Of a stretch of DNA of 17,596 bases, positions 1 to 8,596 are shown piece by piece. The notes beneath the pieces were generated by a model, which was not told the origin of the DNA, made no database searches, and saw only the letters and a program-made list of their open reading frames with translations. Source of the stretch: an uncultured Sutterella sp. (lineage in GTDB: Bacteria; Pseudomonadota; Gammaproteobacteria; Burkholderiales; Burkholderiaceae_F); the NCBI GenBank assembly GCA_900552195.1, contig URYO01000006.1, positions 1 to 17,596 on the forward strand, given 5' to 3'. A program made the position numbers and the translations under genes. Each line of letters begins with the position of its first letter. Positions within the stretch are counted from its first letter, which is position 1.

Positions 1-960
1 GTCGTCGTTACAACAAAAGATTTTTGCGAAGAAGCGAAGCGCTATTTAGAGTCTGAAGGCTTTGAAGTTGCGCTGCGCAACAGGCTGGGTATCGGCGCCG
101 GTGCGCCTGACGACGTTCTGTATCCCGTGGTAGAAGACGCCAATGCGATCATTGCCGGAACAGAAACCTATCGTCCCGAGCTTCTCACACGTTTAAGTAA
201 CCTCAAGCTTATTTCCCGCAACGGCATCGGTTACGACGCGATTAATCTCGATGCACTTCGCAAAGAAGGCATCGGACTGACAAGAACCAAAGGCTTTGTT
301 GAAGGCGCGGTTGCCGAACAGGTGATGGCTTATATCCTGTACTTTGCGCGGCGTGTTGATCTGCAAAGCGCCGATATGCATGACCACAGCTGGAACAGCC
401 GCTTAATGCCGGGTGCTAAGAACCGCACTTTAGGGCTCGTCGGTTTTGGCGGCATCGGAACAGAAGTGGCAAAACGCGCAGTGCCTTTCGGGATGAAAGT
501 AATTTATTTCTGTCGTCATCCGAATCCGGCTGATGATGCGGCTTACGGCGTGCAAAGCGTTTCGATGGAAGAGCTCCTCAAAGAAAGTGATTACGTTGTC
601 GCTGCGGTGCCCCTTACGGATCAGACGTTTCATCTTTTCAACGAGGAATGCATTGCTCAGATGAAGGCCGGTTCGGTTCTGATCAATATTGCCAGAGGTC
701 CGGTGGTTGACGAGGAAGCGCTTGCTCAAGCGTTGGCCTCCGGACATCTGGGCGGCTGCGCAGTTGACGTATTTCCGAAAGAACCGTGCACGGATTCGGT
801 ACTGACTCGTTATTCGAACGCCTTGCTGACGCCGCACTCCGCGACTTCGACCGCAGAGAACAGCAAAGCAACTAATTTCGCAGCGGCCAATAACCTCGTC
901 AACTATTTGAAAAAAGATATTGACGCCAAATATGTCGTAGTCCAGGGGACCCGCTACTAA
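1..960 (+). CDS. D-2-hydroxyacid dehydrogenase, phosphoglycerate dehydrogenase-like (5' partial)
   Basis: NAD-dependent D-isomer-specific 2-hydroxyacid dehydrogenase, probably cytosolic. The frame is open from the first base (starting VVVTTKDF), so the true start lies just outside the window; 319 residues are visible, near the family's usual length, so only a few N-terminal residues are missing. A GTG at 127 is an internal codon, not the start. In window numbering, a Rossmann nucleotide-binding loop GFGGIG lies near 148-153. The catalytic Arg (INIARGP, about 232), Glu (FPKEP, about 261) and His (TPHSAT, about 279) are all present. It resembles SerA-type phosphoglycerate dehydrogenases without the C-terminal ACT domain, but glycerate, erythronate or other 2-hydroxyacid substrates are equally possible. 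It stands alone and ends at a strong terminator. Family is sure, substrate unknown. Confidence 0.9.
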   Translation, partial: VVVTTKDFCEEAKRYLESEGFEVALRNRLGIGAGAPDDVLYPVVEDANAIIAGTETYRPELLTRLSNLKLISRNGIGYDAINLDALRKEGIGLTRTKGFVEGAVAEQVMAYILYFARRVDLQSADMHDHSWNSRLMPGAKNRTLGLVGFGGIGTEVAKRAVPFGMKVIYFCRHPNPADDAAYGVQSVSMEELLKESDYVVAAVPLTDQTFHLFNEECIAQMKAGSVLINIARGPVVDEEALAQALASGHLGGCAVDVFPKEPCTDSVLTRYSNALLTPHSATSTAENSKATNFAAANNLVNYLKKDIDAKYVVVQGTRY

Positions 961-979
961 CCGGTTATCCAAAAACAGA

Positions 980-1017
980 AAACCTCGGAAGGCTGAAAAT
1001 CTTCCGAGGTTTTATTT
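980..1017 (+). terminator. Rho-independent terminator of the dehydrogenase gene
   Basis: A perfect 12-bp inverted repeat (AAACCTCGGAAG at 980-991, CTTCCGAGGTTT at 1001-1012) with a 9-base loop is followed by a T-rich tract. It lies 20 bases after the dehydrogenase stop. An A-run on the other side means it could also stop the converging minus-strand gene that ends at 1046. Confidence 0.85.
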
Positions 1018-1045
1018 AGTGTTAATCGCTTAACTCTGAGGCCGA

Positions 1046-1753
1046 TTAGCGATGAATGTTATAGTGGAGCCAAACGTAGCCGGAACCGACGGTTTCGCAG
1101 TCGATTAATTCCAGACGATTCTTCTTGAGCGGCTCAACGACACCCTGGCATTCAATGACGGAAGGATGACCGGATTCACCGTCAAGGCCCGGGTAAACAA
1201 TCATGCTCAGTTCATCAACCAAGCCCATCTGAAGGAAGTTGCCGCAGGTAATGGCGCCGCCTTCGAGGAGCATGTGTTTTACATTGAAATCCTGTTCGAG
1301 GTGTTTGAGGGCACTCTGTGTTTCTTCAAGCTTGGAACCGGGTGTACGCATGATGTAGGAAACGCCGATTTCTTCCAGTTCTTTCTGATAAGCACGAGTG
1401 ACATGGCTTCCGAGGACGGCAACGATATGTTCGCCGCTGGGAAGGGTCGGAGATTTGTAGTGGAGGCGGCCTTGGATATCGAATACGACGGCAAGCGGCC
1501 TGCCTTCGCGTTTACCGATGAACGTATTCGTCTGCATGGTCTTGTGGCCTTCCATCGGTTCTTTTTCTTCTACGACATCAGCGCCGTACTCGGCCATGGT
1601 TTTGCGTCCGACGATCCAGCCGTCTGCGGATAATTTTGCATCAGCGGCTTCATAAACCTCTGTGACACTGGAGGAGGCGTTGTAGAGAGGACTCCAGTAT
1701 TTGGAAATCAGGCGACCGTCAACGGACATGATCATATGGCAGGTAATTTTCAT
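1046..1753 (-). CDS. RibD C-terminal / dihydrofolate reductase-like family protein
   Basis: A 235-residue protein of the RibD_C (bacterial bifunctional deaminase-reductase C-terminal) fold, related to dihydrofolate reductase; members reduce pyrimidine or pterin-like substrates with NAD(P)H. Seen: the N-terminal strand MKITCHMIMSVDGRL, a KLSADGWIVGRKTM segment, MLLEGGAITCGNFLQMGLVDEL typical of the RibD_C end region, and no deaminase domain. The ATG at 1751-1753 is chosen because AAAAAAGGAGAC sits 5-8 bases upstream. The frame stays open to 1861 but that longer start would lie inside the operator and has no ribosome site. The gene is monocistronic and apparently under a MerR-type promoter, which suggests induction by a small molecule or redox stress rather than a housekeeping riboflavin role. 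Substrate unknown. Confidence 0.8.
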   Translation of the reverse strand: MKITCHMIMSVDGRLISKYWSPLYNASSSVTEVYEAADAKLSADGWIVGRKTMAEYGADVVEEKEPMEGHKTMQTNTFIGKREGRPLAVVFDIQGRLHYKSPTLPSGEHIVAVLGSHVTRAYQKELEEIGVSYIMRTPGSKLEETQSALKHLEQDFNVKHMLLEGGAITCGNFLQMGLVDELSMIVYPGLDGESGHPSVIECQGVVEPLKKNRLELIDCETVGSGYVWLHYNIHR

Positions 1754-1825
1754 TTTGCGTCTCCTTTTTTGACGTGGTGGAGAGGGCGAGAGCCGAAGGG
1801 ATGTACGGTGGGATGCGGCGGCTCC

Positions 1826-1866
1826 GCGCCCGTATTCTAAGTATGCTCCAAGTTGGAGCATAAGTG
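1826..1866 (-). promoter_or_regulatory. MerR-type promoter/operator for the RibD-like gene
   Basis: A perfect 9-bp inverted repeat (TATGCTCCA at 1842-1850, TGGAGCATA at 1854-1862, spacer AGT) lies between a possible -35 (CTTATG) and a good -10 (TAGAAT) on the minus strand, about 19 bases apart. A dyad filling an over-long -35/-10 spacer is the hallmark of MerR-family activated promoters. No merR-like gene is in the window, so the regulator would act from elsewhere. Seen: repeat and boxes. Inferred: regulator family. Confidence 0.55.
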
Positions 1867-1921
1867 AAGAGGAAAAACCGCAGATAAAAGCCCTAACTCA
1901 CGCAAGGGGTTAGGTCAAATG

Positions 1922-1938
1922 TGCACTGAATTGGTGCT
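1922..1938 (+). promoter_or_regulatory. NtrC-like enhancer site upstream of glnK
   Basis: TGCACTGAATTGGTGCT matches the NtrC dyad TGCACC-N5-GGTGCA except for one base in each arm. It lies about 65-80 bases upstream of the sigma-54 promoter, the usual enhancer distance. Two copies of GGTTAGG (1908-1914 and 1940-1946), 32 bases apart, flank it; their meaning is unknown. Confidence 0.7.
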
Positions 1939-2001
1939 TGGTTAGGCGAGGGTTTTTCTTTCCTGAGAGTGAGAATCTTTGAGGCTCAGATATTCAGAAG
2001 T

Positions 2002-2017
2002 TGGCACGAATTATGCA
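2002..2017 (+). promoter_or_regulatory. Sigma-54 (-24/-12) promoter of glnK-amtB
   Basis: TGGCACGAATTATGCA has the invariant GG (2003-2004) and GC (2015-2016) separated by exactly 10 bases, and the full TGGCACG -24 element. Transcription should start near 2027, leaving a leader of about 43 bases before the glnK ATG. Together with the upstream NtrC-like site this predicts induction under nitrogen limitation. Confidence 0.85.
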
Positions 2018-2057
2018 TGGTGATGGTTAGATCCCACGAGATCGTACAACAAACTAA

Positions 2058-3667
<1,610 letters not shown>

Positions 3668-3690
3668 CTTACCGGCAAACCATTCAACGC

Positions 3691-3717
3691 AATCGAGGGC
3701 CGTTAAGGCCCTCGATT
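3691..3717. terminator. Intergenic hairpin between convergent amtB and mrcA
   Basis: A perfect 11-bp stem (AATCGAGGGCC at 3691-3701, GGCCCTCGATT at 3707-3717) encloses the loop GTTAA, 24 bases after the amtB stop. No T-tract follows on either strand, so it may act as a 3'-end stabilising or bidirectional hairpin rather than a textbook terminator. Confidence 0.6.
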
Positions 3718-3730
3718 CGTTCAGAGATGA

Positions 3731-3776
3731 AAGGCTGAAGTTCCTGTTGAAGAGCTTTAGCCTTGTTCGTCAACAG
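3731..3776 (+). other. Possible H-type RNA pseudoknot downstream of amtB
   Basis: Stem 1 pairs AAGGCTGAAG (3731-3740) with CTTTAGCCTT (3755-3764): 10 pairs including one G-U on the plus strand. Stem 2 pairs the loop sequence CTGTTGA (3744-3750) with TCAACAG (3770-3776): 7 perfect pairs. Loops are 3, 4 and 5 bases. The G-U pair would be a mismatch on the minus strand, so a plus-strand RNA (amtB 3' end) is favoured. The two stems could instead be alternative hairpins. Confidence 0.35.
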
Positions 3777-3782
3777 AAGAGG

Positions 3783-6194
3783 TTAGAAGATCTGACCCCT
3801 TACTGAGCTGTCATGGATCAATGCGCCTATCGGATCATCGGTGGCGGGTTGATCAAGGCCCAGGTTCGGAATAGCATCCTTACGATTGGTGTAGTAGAGA
3901 TTGCCGCCTTCTTCGGTCACACCCGGAGGCGCTTTGCGAACAACGTTAGGTTCGTTCTTGATGGCGTCTCTCATGTAATCAATCCAAACCGGAAGCGCTA
4001 AACCGGCGCCCTGCGCTCTGCGGCCTAAGCTGCGGGGCTGGTCAAAGCCCATCCAGACGGCTGCGCATTGATCTCCGGCGTACCCGACAAACCAAACGTC
4101 AAACGCATCGTTGCTGGTACCGGTCTTGCCGGCGATGTCGGTACGTTTAAGCGAAGCGGTTGCGCGAGCTGCCGTACCGGAAGTGGCGACACCGTGCAGC
4201 ATCTGATGCATGATGTATGCGTTGCGCGGGTCAAGCGCCTCAACTCCGGCGACTTTTTCTGCTTCTGCGGTTGACTGCATCAGAACTTTGCCGGAAGCAT
4301 CGGTGACCTTAGAAATTAAGTACGGCTCGGTTCTTCGGCCGATATTGGCAAAAACGGAGAAGCCTTCCACCATCTGCCACGGAGTAACGGATCCGGCACC
4401 GAGGGCCATAGACAAATGCGGCGGATGTTTATCCGAGTCAAAGCCGAAACGCTGGATGAAGTCCACTGCATAGCGAGGCGTGATCGCCTGAAGAATTCGA
4501 ATTGAAACGAGGTTTAGCGATTTCTTCAAGGCGTCCTTCATCATGATCGGGCCGCTGAACTTGCCGGAGAAGTTCTTCGGATTCCACTTCTTAAAGCCGG
4601 TTTCAGACGGATCCAAGACGATCGGAGCGTCATTGATGACTGTCTGCGGAGAAAATCCTTTCTCGATCGCAGCTGAATAAATAAAAGGCTTAAAGGACGA
4701 GCCCGGCTGACGCCACGCTTGAGTGACGTGATTAAATTTATTCAGGGCGAAGTCATAGCCGCCGACCATTGCTTTGATGGCGCCGGTGTTGTACTCTGTC
4801 GCAATAAAAGCGGCCTCAGCCTGAGGAATTTGGGTGATTTCCCAGTAGCCTTCCTTGTTGCTCTGAAGTCTCAGCACGGATCCCGGGACGATCTTGATAT
4901 CGGCCTTAGCTTTCGGCTGGAGAGCTCTCTTTACGAAATCCAGGCCTTTGCCCGTAATGGAAATGACTTTGCCGTGAGACATCTGAACTTTAACTTCCGT
5001 CGGCGAGACTTCTAAGGCGACAACCGCCGGCATATCGGTGGCAATCAAAGCTTCCTGAAGCGCGTTGGAAATGTTTTGTTCTCGTGTCTTGGGATCGCTG
5101 ATATCGACTTTTGCCTCTGGACCGCGATAGCCTTGGCTGTGGTCGTAAGACTGCAGGTGGCTTCTGAGAGCTTTGTAAGCGTAGCCCTGGTCTTCCGAAT
5201 TAATCGTGGTGTAGACGTTCAGACCGCGGGTGTAGGTTTCCTGCTGGAAGATATCAAACATTAACGTGCGAACTAGTTCGGCAACGTACTCGGCATGAAG
5301 AGACTCGTTCATGCGGGTCGGCGTGCCGACTTGTTCGGCAACACGGGTCAGACGCGTCTGAATCGGAGCATTCACTTCTTTTTGATACTCAGCTTCGGAG
5401 ATATAGCCCAAATCTCTCATGCGGCCGAGCACATAGTCTCGACGCATCTTGGCGCGTTTGGGACTTGCGAACGGGTTGTAAACCGAGGGCGCGGCTGGAA
5501 GACCTGCCAGAGTGGCAGCTTCTCCGGCCGTCAGCTGCTGAAGGCTTTTGCCGTAGTAAGTGCGGGCAGCTGCAGCAAAACCATAAGCACGGTTGCCGAG
5601 GAAGATCTGGTTCATGTAGATCTGAAGAATCTCATCTTTACTGAGGTTCGCTTCGATCTTGAAAGCCATGGCGACTTCGTAGAGTTTACGAATGTAGCTT
5701 CGTTCGCTGGAGAGGAAGAAGTTGCGGGCGACCTGCATCGTAATAGTGGAGGCGCCCTGGCTCTTTCTGCCCGTGGCTAAGTTATTCAGCGCAGCACGAA
5801 TGAAGCCTTTGGGCTCGATACCGGCGTGCTGGTAGAAGCCGTCGTCTTCTGCAGAAATCAAAGCTTCTTTGACGAGCGGCGGGATTTCATTAATCGTGAC
5901 GAAGTCGCGGCGTTCTTCGCCGAACTCGGCAATGAGTTTGCCGTCCGCGGTCCACACACGCATCGGAACCTTCGGCTTGTAGTCGACGACAGTGTCAATC
6001 GGAGGGAGCTGAGAGTAAACGAGGGCGAAGACAAAAAGCGCTAAACCGACGCCGGCCAAAGCGAGGGCAATGCAGGTTGCGACGAAGCCCTCGAAGAAGC
6101 CCCACAGCCTGCTTCCTCCTTTACGAGGCGCAGGGGCTTTCTTCGGAGATTTGTCGGCGGAACGAGCCGGCGTTGTTTTCTTGGTATCAGCCAC
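3783..6194 (-). CDS. mrcA: Penicillin-binding protein 1A (bifunctional peptidoglycan glycosyltransferase/transpeptidase)
   Basis: An 803-residue class A penicillin-binding protein that polymerises lipid II and cross-links peptide stems in the periplasm, anchored in the inner membrane. Seen: a basic Ala/Pro/Lys-rich cytosolic tail (1-30), one membrane helix (about 38-60), and a GT51 domain with the catalytic Glu in EDDGFYQH (116-123) and GASTITMQ (148-154). An intervening OB-like region follows at about 330-460. The transpeptidase domain has the nucleophile motif SSFK (Ser499), SLN (559-561) and KTGTS (690-694). The start is GTG at 6192-6194 with GTGAG about 7 bases upstream. It faces away from aroK, as is common in betaproteobacteria, but two transport loci lie between them here. 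All catalytic motifs are intact. Confidence 0.96.
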   Translation of the reverse strand: MADTKKTTPARSADKSPKKAPAPRKGGSRLWGFFEGFVATCIALALAGVGLALFVFALVYSQLPPIDTVVDYKPKVPMRVWTADGKLIAEFGEERRDFVTINEIPPLVKEALISAEDDGFYQHAGIEPKGFIRAALNNLATGRKSQGASTITMQVARNFFLSSERSYIRKLYEVAMAFKIEANLSKDEILQIYMNQIFLGNRAYGFAAAARTYYGKSLQQLTAGEAATLAGLPAAPSVYNPFASPKRAKMRRDYVLGRMRDLGYISEAEYQKEVNAPIQTRLTRVAEQVGTPTRMNESLHAEYVAELVRTLMFDIFQQETYTRGLNVYTTINSEDQGYAYKALRSHLQSYDHSQGYRGPEAKVDISDPKTREQNISNALQEALIATDMPAVVALEVSPTEVKVQMSHGKVISITGKGLDFVKRALQPKAKADIKIVPGSVLRLQSNKEGYWEITQIPQAEAAFIATEYNTGAIKAMVGGYDFALNKFNHVTQAWRQPGSSFKPFIYSAAIEKGFSPQTVINDAPIVLDPSETGFKKWNPKNFSGKFSGPIMMKDALKKSLNLVSIRILQAITPRYAVDFIQRFGFDSDKHPPHLSMALGAGSVTPWQMVEGFSVFANIGRRTEPYLISKVTDASGKVLMQSTAEAEKVAGVEALDPRNAYIMHQMLHGVATSGTAARATASLKRTDIAGKTGTSNDAFDVWFVGYAGDQCAAVWMGFDQPRSLGRRAQGAGLALPVWIDYMRDAIKNEPNVVRKAPPGVTEEGGNLYYTNRKDAIPNLGLDQPATDDPIGALIHDSSVRGQIF

Positions 6195-6327
6195 AATATT
6201 CTCACGTTAATTGTTTGTATGAGCGCCTAATTTTACCTTTTAGGGACGAAGGAGTGCGCCGCTCATCAATCTCTTATCGGATGAGGGCGCAATCCTGACT
6301 GTTACAAACTGTAGCGGCTGACCGCCC

Positions 6328-6657
6328 TTAGGCGAAGAGACTATTGACCAAAATCACGTAAACAGCTGTTCCGGCAAAGATCGAGAGAAGCGGTTTTTTA
6401 ACAAACCATTGGACAATCAAAGTAAGGAAGACGCCTGCAGCTTCGGGGACAGGAAGGCCGCCTCTGGCGAGTGCCGAACTGGTCGAAGCGTGCAAAACCA
6501 AAAGAACCATAATGGCAAGCGGCAGGAAGTCGCCAACGACACCGACCCACCGCTGTTTGCGCAGCCAGGAGGAGCAGGCAAACGGGAGAAGGCGCTCGGC
6601 TGCGGTTACTGCGCCCATGGCGATGAACACTGTAAAGAGATACACGTAATCATTCAT
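6328..6657 (-). CDS. azlD: AzlD family branched-chain amino acid transport subunit
   Basis: A 109-residue small membrane protein with four hydrophobic segments, the AzlD/YgaH partner of AzlC in branched-chain amino acid (and analogue) export. The start at MNDYVYLF (ATG 6655-6657) is chosen because CCGGAGG lies 8 bases upstream and the length then matches the family; the frame is open further upstream but would run deep into azlC. It overlaps the end of azlC by 8 bases, so translation is coupled. Seen: RLLPFA near residue 22, FLPLAIMVLLV, and a C-terminal helix ending ILVNSLFA. Confidence 0.88.
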   Translation of the reverse strand: MNDYVYLFTVFIAMGAVTAAERLLPFACSSWLRKQRWVGVVGDFLPLAIMVLLVLHASTSSALARGGLPVPEAAGVFLTLIVQWFVKKPLLSIFAGTAVYVILVNSLFA

Positions 6658-7366
6658 GGCTCGAACCTCCGGCGGAGCGGGCGACTTTAGGAAGCGGGTT
6701 CTTTTGGAAGGCAAAAAGGATGGCGCCTAATGCACAGATGGCAATGGCGATCGCCAGTGCATTGTCGGCACTAATAAAGCGAGCGACGGCATAGCCGATC
6801 AAGGCAACCCAGAGCGGTTTAGAGTTGACACGTCCGCGCCACTGTTCGCAGAGAAGCATCGCAAAAAGACTCGTGAGAACAAAGTCGAAACCGGCCAGTT
6901 CAATCGTAGCGGCCGCGCCGAGCAAGCCGCCGATCAGACTTCCGAGAATCCACCATGAATAATCGAAGAGCGCGATCAGAACCAGGCGGTCGATGGGCGC
7001 GTCTTTCTTCTCTGTTGTAATAAGCGAGTAAGTCTCATCGGTCAGCAAAAAGGCAATCAGCCATTTTTTCCAACCGGAGGAATGAAGACGATCTAATAAA
7101 GAGAGACCGTAGAAAACATGTCGAAGGTTGACGACAGCGGTCGCAAAGGCGATGGAAGCAACCGACATGTCTGCCGCCAGCATCGGAATCATCATGTATT
7201 GGACCGCTCCTCCGTAAATCAGGACCGAGCTGATCGGCGGAATCCACCACGAAGCTCCGGCTTGAACGCAAAGGAAGCCGAACACGATGCCAAGCGGAAT
7301 GTAACCCATACACACCGGGATAGAGGCAGTAAAGGCGTTTTTCACTAGGGAACTTTGAAGCTGCAT
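6650..7366 (-). CDS. azlC: AzlC family branched-chain amino acid exporter subunit
   Basis: A 238-residue multi-pass inner-membrane protein of the AzlC/YgaZ family; with AzlD it exports branched-chain amino acids such as valine and related compounds. Seen: the family's N-terminal block PVCMGYIPLGIVFGFLCVQAG, the conserved FATAVVNLRHVFYGLSL segment, and LLTDETYSLI. The length is typical. The ribosome site before the ATG at 7364-7366 is weak (purine-rich TAAAAATAG). It is first in a two-gene unit reading toward mrcA and is divergent from the EamA-like gene. No Lrp-type regulator is next to it. Confidence 0.9.
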   Translation of the reverse strand: MQLQSSLVKNAFTASIPVCMGYIPLGIVFGFLCVQAGASWWIPPISSVLIYGGAVQYMMIPMLAADMSVASIAFATAVVNLRHVFYGLSLLDRLHSSGWKKWLIAFLLTDETYSLITTEKKDAPIDRLVLIALFDYSWWILGSLIGGLLGAAATIELAGFDFVLTSLFAMLLCEQWRGRVNSKPLWVALIGYAVARFISADNALAIAIAICALGAILFAFQKNPLPKVARSAGGSSHE

Positions 7367-7540
7367 TTCTATTTTTAGGATTTAACGTACTAATTCTTCT
7401 TGTAGAAATCCATTTTAGTGAGCAAAAACTTTGATTGAACGAAACGCTGGGAAAAACGCACGATCCTAGGCGTAAGTTCGCAGAATGAGGCCCTCGCACC
7501 TTAGATTAATAAGAGGAACCGAAGAAAGCCTGAGAACACT

Positions 7541-7969
7541 ATGTTTTGGAATTTATTCTGGCCGATTGCGCTGATCACGCTGGCAAACTGTTTCTACAAC
7601 ATCTGTACTAAGTCCACGCCTGAGCAGGCGAATCCTTTCCTCTCGCTGTGCGTGACTTACTTAACAGCCGCGGCGGTTTGCATTTCGGTCTTTATCTTTT
7701 CTCAGTCGAGAGAGGCCGTTTCTCTGGAACTCTCGAAACTCAATTGGACGGCGCCGACGCTCGGTTTGGCAGTGGTAGCCTTAGAAGTCGGCTACATCCT
7801 TACGTATCGTGCCGGATGGAAAATCAACACGGCTTCTTTGGTGACTAATATCGCTCTTGCCATCCTTTTGCTGTTCATAGGATTCTTGTTTTACGGCGAA
7901 CCGATTACCGGACGGAAATTACTCGGCGTCGTCATTTGCTGTATCGGTTTGTTTTTCCTGATCAAATGA
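7541..7969 (+). CDS. Single-domain EamA/DMT-superfamily transporter
   Basis: A 142-residue membrane protein with about four to five hydrophobic helices, matching one EamA (drug/metabolite transporter) repeat. Full-size EamA proteins carry two such repeats in about 300 residues. Seen: the C-terminal pattern FLFYGEPITGRKLLGVVICCIGLFF, typical of the repeat's last helices (GE..t....G...i..G). It would have to work as a dimer, like small multidrug resistance proteins, or pair with another half-transporter. The ribosome site is poor (only TGAG about 8 bases upstream). The gene stands alone between azlC and aroK. Substrate unknown. The reading frame is complete, so it is not obviously a truncated relic. 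Confidence 0.75.
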   Translation: MFWNLFWPIALITLANCFYNICTKSTPEQANPFLSLCVTYLTAAAVCISVFIFSQSREAVSLELSKLNWTAPTLGLAVVALEVGYILTYRAGWKINTASLVTNIALAILLLFIGFLFYGEPITGRKLLGVVICCIGLFFLIK

Positions 7970-7989
7970 TCAGCGATTGATCCTCAGGA

Positions 7990-8017
7990 TTGAAAGCGCG
8001 TTGCTAAAATTTAGAAC
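7990..8017 (+). promoter_or_regulatory. Candidate sigma-70 promoter of aroK-aroB-dgt
   Basis: TTGAAA (7990-7995) and TAGAAC (8012-8017) are separated by 16 bases, and lie about 30 bases before the aroK start. Each box is a moderate match, so this is a tentative call by eye. Confidence 0.3.
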
Positions 8018-8047
8018 ATTCGCAGCTGAGTAAAGCAAAGGAGCTAT

Positions 8048-8596
8048 ATGGCAGTACAACCTCCGAACCGAACGATATTTCTCGTCGGAATGATGGGCGC
8101 CGGGAAGTCGACGATCGGCAAAGCGCTGGCTGCATTAATGGGGACGAAATTCGTCGATCTCGACCGAGAGCTGGAAGAGCGCTGCGGAGTCTCAATTCCT
8201 CACATTTTCGAGACGGAAGGTGAAGCCGGCTTCAGGTGCCGGGAAACCCGCCTTCTGCAGGAATATGCGAAAGCATCCGATATGGTCGTTGCCACCGGCG
8301 GCGGAGTTGTGACCCGTGAAGAAAACCGAGAAATACTGAAAGCGTCTCCGGCTGTCGCAGTTCACCTTAAAGTCAGTCCTGAAGAATGTTTCCGGCGCAC
8401 TCAGGGCACTGATAGGCCTTTGCTCCAATGCGCGGATCCGATGGAGAAGATTTGCCGTCTGCTGCAGGAAAGAGGACCTTTGTACGAGGAAGTTGCCGAT
8501 ATCTCCTATGAGACGGATGGAATGAAGGCAGCACGCGCGGCCCAAGAACTCCTCAACAGCATCCATCAACACCAACTCGTTAAAGAACAAGAATGA
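8048..8596 (+). CDS. aroK: Shikimate kinase
   Basis: A 182-residue cytosolic kinase that phosphorylates shikimate with ATP in aromatic amino acid synthesis. Seen: Walker A loop GMMGAGKST (14-22), the DLD magnesium/substrate motif (37-39), a shikimate-binding Arg in GFRCRE (about 63), the GGG loop (84-86), and the lid-region Arg in TDRPLL (123). AAAGGAG lies 4-5 bases before the ATG. Its stop overlaps the aroB start (ATGA), so it is the first gene of a coupled aroK-aroB-dgt unit, a standard betaproteobacterial arrangement. All key residues are present. Confidence 0.96.
   Translation: MAVQPPNRTIFLVGMMGAGKSTIGKALAALMGTKFVDLDRELEERCGVSIPHIFETEGEAGFRCRETRLLQEYAKASDMVVATGGGVVTREENREILKASPAVAVHLKVSPEECFRRTQGTDRPLLQCADPMEKICRLLQERGPLYEEVADISYETDGMKAARAAQELLNSIHQHQLVKEQE

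Noticed and set aside
1754-1861. N-terminal extension of the RibD-like protein to an ATG at 1861
   Set aside because: The extension is low-complexity and basic, lacks a ribosome site, and would start inside the inverted repeat and upstream of the -10 box; the ATG at 1753 has a strong GGAG.
6658-6714. Longer azlD start within azlC
   Set aside because: It adds a basic, non-family extension; the internal ATG has GGAGG at good spacing and gives the usual size.
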